6,421 nt of DNA from Flavobacteriia bacterium (GTDB lineage: Bacteria; Bacteroidota; Bacteroidia; Flavobacteriales; Flavobacteriaceae): positions 1-6,421 of the forward strand of contig DRQI01000412.1 in the NCBI GenBank assembly GCA_011330545.1, in the 5' to 3' direction. A program made the translations under genes and the position numbers. Position 1 is the stretch's first letter, and the number at the start of each line of letters is the position of its first letter. Below, piece by piece: positions 1 through 6,047 of this stretch. The notes below the pieces were generated by a model. That model searched no databases. It worked only from the letters and a program-made list of their open reading frames with translations, and was not told where the DNA came from.

Positions 1-14
1 ATTAGTTTTTTCAT
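1..14 (-). CDS. Possible start of a fourth operon gene, cut by window edge
   Basis: On the minus strand an ATG at 14-12 is followed by codons for Lys, Lys and Leu before the window ends. It lies 30 bases after the stop codon of the DYG-repeat protein, on the same strand, with no terminator hairpin between them. A Met-Lys-Lys-Leu beginning is typical of Sec signal peptides and closely resembles the start of the upstream exported protein. Inference: a further exported protein in the same operon, possibly a second DUF4097-like protein. Only four complete codons are visible, so this rests on position and start context alone. Confidence 0.4.
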
Positions 15-44
15 AATAGTTCTTTTGTGATTGGTTAAATAGTA

Positions 45-1121
45 TTAGTAAAAGGTAACGCTTCCATAATCTGAATCTATTTTAATGGTAGCCCCGGCCT
101 GTTGTGCTTTAAAATAACCTTCGTAATATTTAGAAGATGATTTGATGATTTGTTTTATATATTCAAAATTTTCTTGGTCGCGTTTAAAACTTCCATAGCT
201 CAATTTTATGATAAAATTAAAAGGGGCATCTGGCACTCCTATTTTAATACCGCAGTAATCGCCATTAATATCAACTGAGTCAAACCCTTCTTTTAAATTT
301 TCAATTCTAATGGAGCCATAATCTGAAGTAATGTCTACTTTTTTTGAAATGGTACCCAATCGGGTTGTCAGATAATCGCCATTGCCGACAATAACCACGC
401 CATTACTTACTTTTAGGCTGCCGTAATCGCAAGTATAGTCTAATGATTTAATTTTTTCAAAAACCGACGTCGTATAATCGGCATTTAAGTGAATGGTATT
501 GGCTTCTTCAATGGTAAATTTTGAATAGTCGACATTTACGGTACCACCTTTAATAAATGCTATGTTGGCATTGCCATAATCTAAATTAATTTTGTTATTG
601 GCACTGAGTAAATCGCCGGCATTAATATTACCATAATCACAATTGATAGAGGCATCACCTTTGAGTTCATTTAATGATATATTGCCATAATCGTTCATTA
701 AATTTACATTATTGGTGATGGGTACTTTTACTTTATAATCAATTTGGTAGTTTACATTGCTTTTTCGCCCCCAACTCCATGACCATGTAGACGATCTTTT
801 CTCAATAATTGTTTTTGCCGATACAAAACTGCTACTTGCATCAAAATTGACATCAATGGTTTCTAAACGCCTTACTACCTTGTCTTCATCATTGCCTTTT
901 ACGGTAATTGTCACTTCGATAATTATCCGGTCGCCATCCCAAGAGATTACGTCTACATTGCCATATCGATTGTTTATTTTTAATAAAGCATCGGCATTTA
1001 CATTAAACTCGCGTTTTATTTTTTTTATCTTTTCATATTTATACCTCTTTATTGTGGTGGCCTGTACCAGTAAGGGTATAAATAATAAGGCTACTATTAG
1101 TTTAGGTAATTTTTTCATCAT
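45..1121 (-). CDS. Exported DUF4097-like beta-repeat (putative adhesin) protein
   Basis: A 358-residue protein of unknown precise function. Residues 1-21 form a Sec signal peptide: Lys at 3, 4 and 7, a hydrophobic core at 8-19, and a plausible signal peptidase I site after Val-Gln-Ala (21). There is no lipobox Cys, so it is predicted to be periplasmic or exposed at the surface rather than a lipoprotein. From residue 142 to the C-terminus the sequence is a series of rungs marked by Asp-Tyr-Gly or close variants, about 17-21 residues apart, as expected for a right-handed beta-solenoid of the DUF4097/DUF4098 putative adhesin type. An isolated Arg-Tyr-Gly at 52-54 suggests an earlier rung. A Trp/Ser-rich stretch (112-118) sits before the solenoid. 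The start is a double ATG (1121 and 1118), and the gene overlaps the end of the upstream membrane protein gene by 20 bases, so the two are almost certainly co-transcribed and translationally coupled. Family knowledge: such proteins often sit in ECF sigma operons of Bacteroidota. The role as sensed ligand or as output of the sigma system is inference. Confidence 0.8.
   Translation of the reverse strand: MMKKLPKLIVALLFIPLLVQATTIKRYKYEKIKKIKREFNVNADALLKINNRYGNVDVISWDGDRIIIEVTITVKGNDEDKVVRRLETIDVNFDASSSFVSAKTIIEKRSSTWSWSWGRKSNVNYQIDYKVKVPITNNVNLMNDYGNISLNELKGDASINCDYGNINAGDLLSANNKINLDYGNANIAFIKGGTVNVDYSKFTIEEANTIHLNADYTTSVFEKIKSLDYTCDYGSLKVSNGVVIVGNGDYLTTRLGTISKKVDITSDYGSIRIENLKEGFDSVDINGDYCGIKIGVPDAPFNFIIKLSYGSFKRDQENFEYIKQIIKSSSKYYEGYFKAQQAGATIKIDSDYGSVTFY
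63..698 (-). repeat. Protein-level tandem DYG repeats (about 11 rungs)
   Basis: Within the exported protein, Asp-Tyr or its variants begin at residues 144, 162, 181, 198, 215, 232, 249, 267, 288, 308 (Ser-Tyr-Gly) and 351. Successive spacings are 18, 19, 17, 17, 17, 17, 18, 21, 20 and 43. The motif is usually preceded by Asn-x or Ser and followed by a short beta-strand pattern such as Gly-Asn-Ile or Gly-Ser-Ile. On the plus strand the motif is visible as recurrent ccataatc or close variants. The DNA copies are diverged outside the motif, so this is an old structural repeat rather than a recent tandem expansion. Confidence 0.85.
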
Positions 1122-1647
1122 TACTGTTGTTTTTTAATTTTTTGATTTCCTCTAATTGTTGTAATAAAGATTGTAATACGTCTATGCGTTGTTGAAAGTT
1201 GGCAATCATAGCGTAAATGATACGTTTGTCTTTTCCGCTATTGTCAAGTTCTACGGTTAATTTTGTATAATTTTCTTCTAATTTTTTAAGTTGCCCAAAG
1301 GCATCTTCAATAATCTGTTGGTTATCTGCATTGCGCTCTAGATTTATTTGTTCTATTTCTTGCTGTATGGTGGCCATAAAAAAACTTTGGGTTTCTTCCA
1401 TTTTAGGTGAAACATCGGCTAATTCTAAGCCCGGTTTGGCAGAATAATTGCCTAGCCAAACTCCAAAAAGCAATGCAATTGATGCAGCAATAGTAATCCA
1501 TGCCCATGTTTTTTGCTTTTGCTTCGGTGCTTTTTGTGCTTGCATGGCCAGCTTTACTTTAAACCTGTCAAAATGCCCTATGCCGGGTTCTTCGGTATCA
1601 AATTTTCCGCTGAGTTCACTACACCGTTGTTCTAAGCTATCTTTCAT
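1102..1647 (-). CDS. Single-pass membrane protein, putative anti-sigma factor
   Basis: A 181-residue protein with one predicted transmembrane helix at about residues 48-66 (Trp-Ala-Trp, then Ile/Ala/Leu-rich). The N-terminal part (about 46 residues, ending in a Lys/Gln-rich stretch) should be cytoplasmic. The C-terminal part (about 85-173) should be periplasmic and is Glu/Gln/Leu-rich with heptad-like spacing, probably a helical hairpin or coiled coil. Residues 22-33 carry a Gly-x-Gly-His-Phe-x-Arg-Phe-x-x-Lys-Leu type segment that I recognise from membrane proteins encoded after ECF sigma genes in Bacteroidota. No zinc-binding HxxxCxxC anti-sigma motif is present (only Cys9), so this is not a classical ZAS-domain anti-sigma factor. 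The ATG at 1647 overlaps the sigma gene's end by 11 bases, and the 3' end overlaps the exported-protein gene by 20 bases. The context argues strongly for a partner of the sigma factor; binding to it is inferred. Confidence 0.7.
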   Translation of the reverse strand: MKDSLEQRCSELSGKFDTEEPGIGHFDRFKVKLAMQAQKAPKQKQKTWAWITIAASIALLFGVWLGNYSAKPGLELADVSPKMEETQSFFMATIQQEIEQINLERNADNQQIIEDAFGQLKKLEENYTKLTVELDNSGKDKRIIYAMIANFQQRIDVLQSLLQQLEEIKKLKNNSNDEKIT

Positions 1648-2188
1648 AATGTACTGCTAATAGTTGTCGTAATTTATTCTTTGCCCTAGAAATTGTTGTC
1701 CTGCTATTTTGATAGGTAATATGCATAATTTCAGCAATCTCTTCAGAATCATATCCTTCGATTAAATTTAGCGTAAGTGCCACTCTATAATTGTCTTTTA
1801 ACTGATTAATAGTATTGCAGATGTCTGTGGCTTTTAACATTGTATATTCACTTTTATCAATACTTTCTTCACTAGCTTCAGGCACCACATCTAATGACAC
1901 TTCTTCATATTTATTATTCTTTCGCAATTGGGTGATACTTTTATTAATTACTATTCTTTTCAACCATGAACCAAATGTTACTTCTCCTTTAAAAGTGCCC
2001 AATTTTGTAAATGCAACCAGAAACGATTCTTGCATTACATCTTCAGCTTCAAAGCTGTTTTTTAAAATCCTAAATGCCGTGTTATACATTGCTTTATAAT
2101 ACAACTTATAGATTTCGAATTGAGCACTTTGTTTTCCATTTTTACAGTGCCTCAAAAGGTTGTTGATATGTTGATTTTTTGTATGCAA
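1637..2188 (-). CDS. ECF-type RNA polymerase sigma-70 factor
   Basis: A 183-residue alternative sigma factor that directs RNA polymerase to a specific promoter set. Sigma region 2 spans about residues 24-92, with the typical Glu-Ala-Glu-Asp-Val-x-Gln-Glu core of region 2.2 at 47-54 and Phe-x-Ser-Trp-Leu-x-Arg-Ile at 72-79. A short acidic linker (about 95-118) follows, then region 4 (about 122-177) with a helix-turn-helix ending in Arg-Thr-Thr-Ile-Ser-Arg-Ala-Lys. There is no region 1.1 or 3, and the length fits the ECF group. The start is TTG at 2188: the first in-frame ATG is codon 34, inside region 2.1, and would remove conserved sequence. No Shine-Dalgarno is seen, as usual in Bacteroidota. 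It is the first gene of an operon with a membrane protein and a DYG-repeat exported protein, which suggests control by an envelope signal through the membrane partner. The ECF subgroup was not determined. Confidence 0.93.
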   Translation of the reverse strand: MHTKNQHINNLLRHCKNGKQSAQFEIYKLYYKAMYNTAFRILKNSFEAEDVMQESFLVAFTKLGTFKGEVTFGSWLKRIVINKSITQLRKNNKYEEVSLDVVPEASEESIDKSEYTMLKATDICNTINQLKDNYRVALTLNLIEGYDSEEIAEIMHITYQNSRTTISRAKNKLRQLLAVHYER

Positions 2189-2208
2189 TGAATCGTTTCT
2201 GTTAGAAA

Positions 2209-2234
2209 GACAACTTAGAAATACATCTGTTACA
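2209..2234 (-). promoter_or_regulatory. Candidate ECF-type promoter of the sigma operon
   Basis: On the minus strand a TGTAAC element (2234-2229) is followed after 17 bases by GTC (2211-2209). The pattern resembles the AAC-containing -35 and GTC/CGT-like -10 boxes used by many ECF sigma factors, which often transcribe their own gene. The implied leader to the TTG start at 2188 would be very short, roughly 10-15 bases. No TAnnTTTG element was found for this gene nearby. The match is short and could be chance. Confidence 0.3.
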
Positions 2235-2303
2235 CTTTTAGAAATTAAAATTACAATTTATTATTTGATAGGTGCTGATTTGACGGTTTTATGTGGGAGG
2301 GTT

Positions 2304-2386
2304 GGATACCGGGATACTCGGATACTTAGGGTCTCAATATTCAGTACTGAAATAACAGGATACGGGTTTCAATTTTAAACTCTGAA
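2304..2386. repeat. Degenerate GGATAC repeat patch
   Basis: GGATAC occurs at 2304, 2312 and 2320 with an exact 8-base period, and again at 2358. The last two copies each head a longer imperfect direct repeat. The stretch 2329-2351 matches 2364-2386 at 17 of 23 positions without gaps, and the first copy carries three extra bases after GGATAC. The patch lies in noncoding DNA between the divergent sigma operon and lon, upstream of the predicted lon promoter. Function unknown: it may be a decayed repeat element or a set of protein-binding sites. Confidence 0.5.
2340..2351. promoter_or_regulatory. Perfect 12-bp palindrome, possible operator
   Basis: TTCAGTACTGAA reads the same on both strands. 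It lies in the divergent intergenic region, at the end of the first copy of the GGATAC-headed repeat; the second copy does not keep the symmetry. Such sites can bind dimeric regulators, but no regulator can be named and the palindrome does not overlap either predicted promoter. Confidence 0.25.
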
Positions 2387-2517
2387 TGTTGATGCCTGCC
2401 GAAAGATATAAAACTCGTAAAAAACACCAGATAAGGCAGCCTTGGCACAACTATTGGACTTTACTAGTAAGAAATATAATTTATCATAAATAATTAGCTG
2501 ATTATCAGGTTATTATT

Positions 2518-2525
2518 TATTTTTG
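2518..2525 (+). promoter_or_regulatory. Probable lon promoter, Bacteroidota -7 box
   Basis: TATTTTTG is an exact fit to the TAnnTTTG -7 consensus of the Bacteroidota housekeeping sigma factor. The -33 element is poor: only TTAG at 2494-2497 stands at a suitable distance. Transcription starting a few bases downstream would give a leader of about 50 bases before the lon ATG at 2584. The region is AT-rich, so a chance match is possible, but it is the only exact match found upstream of lon. Confidence 0.5.
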
Positions 2526-2583
2526 AATTGTATATGATTTTATTGAAAAGAACGTTTAATGTCATATTGACCTATATTAACTT

Positions 2584-5025
2584 ATGAGCAACCCTAAATT
2601 TTTAAATATTGACAGTTTGTCACTCCAACATATATTAGATGAGGAGGCAGAATTAATTCCTTTAATGACTCCGGAGGACGAGGAAGAAATTAAGAATGAA
2701 GATGTACCCGAAGTATTACCCATCTTACCCTTGCGGAATACCGTATTATTTCCCGGTGTCGTCATTCCAATCACGGCGGGCAGAGACCAATCTATTAAAC
2801 TGCTAAAAGAAGCCAATGCCGGCAATAAAACCATCGGCGTAGTAGCACAAAACAACGAAAGTGTTGAAAACCCCGCTAAAAAAGATATCTATACCATTGG
2901 TACCGTAGCCCGAATATTGCGCATGCTTAAAATGCCCGATGGCAATACCATGGTAGTTATACAAGGAAAAAAACGCTTTGAAGTTGGCGAATTTTTACAA
3001 ACCGAGCCCTATATCAAAGCAACGGCCAAAGAAATGGTAGAAGACTATCCCGATGAAAAGGATACTGAATTTACGGCAATTATTGATTCTATTAGAGACT
3101 TGGCCATACGGATTATCAAAGAAAATCCCAACCTTCCTACCGAAGCAACTTTCGCGATAAAAAATATTCAGAGCAATTCATTTTTAGTGAATTTTGTTTC
3201 TTCAAATATGAATTTAGAAGTTGAAGAAAAACAAGAATTACTAAATATCAATAATCTAAAAGACAGGGCATTAGCAACATTAAAGAGAATGGATACCGAA
3301 TTGCAGCGCCTAGAGCTTAAAAACGTAATCCATTCTAAGGTTCGTGAAGACATGGACCAACAACAACGCGAGTATTACTTACATCAGCAAATGAAAACCA
3401 TTCAAGAAGAATTGGGTGGCGTATCGTATGACGAAGAGATTCAAGAAATGAAGGCGAAAGCCAAAAAGAAAAAATGGAGTAAAGAAATTGCTGACGTTTT
3501 TGATAAAGAATTAGGCCGGTTGCAACGCATGAATCCGCAAGTAGCTGAATATTCGGTACAACGCAATTATTTAGACCTTTTACTAGAATTGCCTTGGGGC
3601 GAATACTCCAACGATAAATTCGATTTAAAACGTGCCCAAAAAATATTGGATAGAGACCATTTTGGCTTAGACAAAGTAAAAGAACGTATTATAGAGCATT
3701 TGGCTGTGTTAAAATTAAAAGGTGATATGAAATCGCCCATTATATGTTTGTATGGCCCTCCCGGAGTTGGTAAAACGTCTTTGGGCAAATCTATTGCCGA
3801 GTCATTGGGTAGAAAATACATCCGTATGTCATTAGGTGGCTTACGCGATGAAGCCGAAATACGCGGCCATAGAAAAACGTATATCGGTGCAATGCCCGGA
3901 AGAATCATTCAGAATATCAAAAAAGCCGGCACCTCTAATCCTGTTTTTGTACTGGATGAAATTGACAAATTGTCAAGTAGCCACAGTGGAGACCCTTCTT
4001 CTGCTATGTTAGAAGTATTAGACCCCGAGCAAAATACTTCTTTTTATGATAATTATTTAGAAGTGGGATACGACCTTTCTAAAGTGTTGTTTATTGCTAC
4101 TGCCAATAATCTTTCTACCATTCCGTGGGCTTTGCGCGACCGTATGGAAATTATTAATGTAAGCGGTTATATTATTGAGGAAAAAATTGAGATTGCCAGA
4201 AAACACCTGTTGCCCAAGCAATTAAAAGCCCATGGCTTGACCTCAAAAGACCTGCAAATAGGCAAACGGCAACTGGAAAAAATTATAGAAGGCTATACCC
4301 GCGAATCGGGCGTAAGGGGCTTAGACAAAAAAATTGCCAAAATAGTGCGCTATGCAGCAAAGTCAATTGCCATGAATGAAGAATACAATACTAAAATTTC
4401 TAATGACGATATTGTAAAAATTCTGGGAGTACCGCGTTTAGAGCGTGATAAATATGAAAATAACGATGTTCCCGGAGTGGTAACCGGCTTGGCATGGACC
4501 AGCGTAGGTGGCGATATCCTCTTTATTGAATCTATCCTGTCAAAAGGAAAAGGAAATTTAAGTATTACCGGAAACCTCGGTAAGGTAATGAAAGAATCGG
4601 CTACCATAGCCATGGAATTTATCAAAGCCAATGCCGAAGAATTTGGCATTAACAGTGATGACTTAGAGAAAAAAAACGTACACATACACGTGCCCGAAGG
4701 TGCCACGCCAAAAGACGGGCCCAGTGCCGGTATTACGATGCTAACATCGTTGGTATCAGCATTTACCGGGCGTAAAGTAAAATCAAAACTCGCTATGACC
4801 GGTGAGATTACATTACGCGGCAAAGTACTGCCTGTGGGTGGCATTCAAGAAAAAATACTCGCTGCCAAAAGGGCCAATATCAAAGAAATTATTTTGTGCA
4901 AAGACAATAAGAAAGATATCGATGAAATCAAGCCTCAATACCTAAAAGGGCTTACGTTTCATTATGTAGATTCTATGAAAGAAGTTATAAAAATTGCATT
5001 GTTGAAACAGAAAGCAACTAAATAA
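2584..5025 (+). CDS. lon: ATP-dependent Lon protease (endopeptidase La)
   Basis: An 813-residue cytoplasmic AAA+ serine protease that unfolds and degrades damaged and regulatory proteins as a homohexamer. After an acidic N-terminal extension (about 1-43), the LON substrate-binding domain begins at Leu-Pro-Ile-Leu-Pro-Leu-Arg-Asn (45-52) and is followed by a coiled-coil linker to about 300. The AAA+ module shows Walker [10 protein letters not shown] (391-399), Walker B VFVLDEID (454-461), a sensor-1 Asn in Thr-Ala-Asn-Asn (506-509), Arg-finger candidates at 518 and 520, and a sensor-2 Arg in Gly-Val-Arg-Gly-Leu (578). The protease domain has catalytic Ser714 in Pro-Lys-Asp-Gly-Pro-Ser-Ala-Gly and Lys757 in Val-Gly-Gly-Ile-Gln-Glu-Lys. 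Their spacing of 43 equals that of the E. coli pair (Ser679/Lys722). It is slightly longer than the E. coli enzyme (784) because of the N-terminal extension. The gene appears to be a single-gene transcript with its own promoter and terminator. All key residues are intact. Confidence 0.98.
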   Translation: MSNPKFLNIDSLSLQHILDEEAELIPLMTPEDEEEIKNEDVPEVLPILPLRNTVLFPGVVIPITAGRDQSIKLLKEANAGNKTIGVVAQNNESVENPAKKDIYTIGTVARILRMLKMPDGNTMVVIQGKKRFEVGEFLQTEPYIKATAKEMVEDYPDEKDTEFTAIIDSIRDLAIRIIKENPNLPTEATFAIKNIQSNSFLVNFVSSNMNLEVEEKQELLNINNLKDRALATLKRMDTELQRLELKNVIHSKVREDMDQQQREYYLHQQMKTIQEELGGVSYDEEIQEMKAKAKKKKWSKEIADVFDKELGRLQRMNPQVAEYSVQRNYLDLLLELPWGEYSNDKFDLKRAQKILDRDHFGLDKVKERIIEHLAVLKLKGDMKSPIICLYGPPGVGKTSLGKSIAESLGRKYIRMSLGGLRDEAEIRGHRKTYIGAMPGRIIQNIKKAGTSNPVFVLDEIDKLSSSHSGDPSSAMLEVLDPEQNTSFYDNYLEVGYDLSKVLFIATANNLSTIPWALRDRMEIINVSGYIIEEKIEIARKHLLPKQLKAHGLTSKDLQIGKRQLEKIIEGYTRESGVRGLDKKIAKIVRYAAKSIAMNEEYNTKISNDDIVKILGVPRLERDKYENNDVPGVVTGLAWTSVGGDILFIESILSKGKGNLSITGNLGKVMKESATIAMEFIKANAEEFGINSDDLEKKNVHIHVPEGATPKDGPSAGITMLTSLVSAFTGRKVKSKLAMTGEITLRGKVLPVGGIQEKILAAKRANIKEIILCKDNKKDIDEIKPQYLKGLTFHYVDSMKEVIKIALLKQKATK

Positions 5026-5049
5026 TTCTATTTTTTCATAAGAGTATTG

Positions 5050-5084
5050 AAAACCTGCCCATTATTCGGCAGGTTTTTATTTTT
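5050..5084 (+). terminator. Intrinsic terminator of lon
   Basis: A 10-bp perfect stem, AAAACCTGCC (5050-5059) with GGCAGGTTTT (5068-5077), closes an 8-base loop. It runs directly into a T-rich tract (5074-5084). It starts 25 bases after the lon stop codon and separates lon from the following hydroxylase gene. Confidence 0.92.
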
Positions 5085-5097
5085 AATTATATCTCAT

Positions 5098-5105
5098 TAC
5101 ATTTG
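5098..5105 (+). promoter_or_regulatory. Probable promoter (-7 box) of the hydroxylase gene
   Basis: TACATTTG matches the TAnnTTTG consensus exactly and lies just 14 bases past the T-tract of the lon terminator. No TTG stands at the -33 position, where the terminator's T-rich tail lies instead. The predicted transcript would start near 5111, leaving a leader of about 18 bases to the TTG start at 5129, or about 48 to the alternative ATG at 5159. Confidence 0.5.
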
Positions 5106-5128
5106 TAGAAACAGAACCCTACGTTATC

Positions 5129-5947
5129 TTGGAAAATTTCTTAATCTTTTTTGAACAAATGCCGTCTTGGCAAAAATTAATTTGGATTATTATATGCCTC
5201 TCTTTCAGTTGGGCCCTCGAAGGCAGTTTCCCTTTGTTTCAATACACCTATAAAAAATGGAAACACGCCGGGGTAAACATCCTCTTTTTAACAACTACGC
5301 TGATTATCAATATTCTTTTTGGCATTGCTACCCTAAGTGTTTTTAACTATATCACCGTGCATAAAATCGGGCTTTTACACATGATAGACTTACCCGTATG
5401 GGCAGAATTGCTAATTGCCTTACTCTTCTTAGATTTTGTGGCTCAATACGTGGTGCATTACCTGTTACATAAAATAAAATGGATGTGGAAATTTCACATG
5501 ATACACCACAGTGATACTAAAGTAGATGCCACCACAGGCACCCGACATCATCCGGGCGATTATATTTTTAGGGAAATTTTCGCTTTGCTTGCCGTACTAT
5601 TATTAGGGGCACCATTGGCATTTTATATATTTTACAGGATATTGACCATTTTCTTTACCTATGTTACACATGCCAATGTACACATGCCCTTAGGCTTAGA
5701 TAAAACATTGAGTTATATTTTTATTACGCCAAATACCCACAAATTCCACCATCATTTTGAAAGGCCGTGGACAGATACCAATTTTGGGAATATTTTTTCT
5801 ATTTGGGACCGCCTTTTCGGTACCTTTGTCTATGACGACCCTAAAAAAATAGTCTATGGGTTAGATGTACTTGACGGAAAACTAGACGAAGACATTATCT
5901 ATCAATTCAAAATACCTTTTGACAATACTATTAAAACTGATTATTGA
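5129..5947 (+). CDS. Sterol desaturase / fatty acid hydroxylase family membrane protein
   Basis: A 272-residue integral membrane protein of the di-iron fatty acid hydroxylase superfamily, whose members use O2 and reductant to hydroxylate or desaturate lipid substrates. The conserved histidine clusters are in order: HYLLH (110-114), HMIHH (123-127), HH (140-141), HANVH (181-185) and HKFHHH (204-209), enough to coordinate the di-iron centre. Hydrophobic segments lie at about 14-32, 50-72, 92-112 and 149-176, with the His clusters on the cytoplasmic face by family analogy. The substrate cannot be read from the sequence; a fatty acyl, carotenoid or sterol-like lipid are all possible. The start is TTG at 5129, since no in-frame ATG or GTG precedes it. 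ATG at 5159 (codon 11) is the alternative, but it would drop the Phe-rich lead-in that I recall from relatives. The gene stands alone: the lon terminator lies upstream and a convergent gene downstream. Confidence 0.9.
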   Translation: MENFLIFFEQMPSWQKLIWIIICLSFSWALEGSFPLFQYTYKKWKHAGVNILFLTTTLIINILFGIATLSVFNYITVHKIGLLHMIDLPVWAELLIALLFLDFVAQYVVHYLLHKIKWMWKFHMIHHSDTKVDATTGTRHHPGDYIFREIFALLAVLLLGAPLAFYIFYRILTIFFTYVTHANVHMPLGLDKTLSYIFITPNTHKFHHHFERPWTDTNFGNIFSIWDRLFGTFVYDDPKKIVYGLDVLDGKLDEDIIYQFKIPFDNTIKTDY

Positions 5948-6047
5948 AGGAGCATAAAAGTTCTGGGCTTCGGGTTTGAAAATTAACAAACTACCCTATT
6001 TATAAGAATATCGCCAAACAACTATCATATTATACCAACCTGTCGCG

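Larger units (their letters stand above)
2189..2583. other. Divergent intergenic region between sigma operon and lon
   Basis: A 395-bp stretch without a supportable gene. From left to right it holds a candidate ECF promoter facing left (2209-2234), an AT-rich stretch, a GC-richer patch with GGATAC repeats (2304-2386) and a palindrome (2340-2351), a short odd-length palindrome AAGGC-A-GCCTT near 2435, and an AT-rich segment containing the TAnnTTTG promoter of lon (2518-2525). The longest open stretch of interest is a 12-codon run from 2291, judged to be chance. No tRNA, riboswitch or CIRCE-type (HrcA) inverted repeat was seen. Confidence 0.7.

Noticed and set aside
757..1137. Plus-strand open frame across the solenoid gene
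   Set aside because: It shadows the minus-strand gene that has a signal peptide and clear repeats; its composition is not protein-like.
1102..1647. Classical zinc-binding (ZAS) anti-sigma factor
   Set aside because: The HxxxCxxC motif is missing and only one Cys is present, so only a general anti-sigma role is proposed.
2291..2329. 12-codon open frame with two Trp codons, as a possible leader peptide
   Set aside because: It lies upstream of the predicted lon promoter, has no ribosome binding context and overlaps the repeat patch; most likely chance.
2430..2445. AAGGC-A-GCCTT as a terminator or operator
   Set aside because: It is an odd-length palindrome of 5-bp arms with no room for a loop and no T-tract; too short to support a call.
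2189..2583. Heat-shock CIRCE element upstream of lon
   Set aside because: No TTAGCACTC-N9-GAGTGCTAA-like inverted repeat is present.
4350..4844. Long antisense open frame inside lon
   Set aside because: It is the mirror of the strongly conserved Lon AAA+/protease coding sequence, with no start context and no recognisable domain.
5972..5996. Weak hairpin (GTTTG/CAAAC plus GG/CC) between the convergent genes, as a bidirectional terminator
   Set aside because: The stem is only 5 bp with a bulged extension, and neither side is followed by a T-tract.
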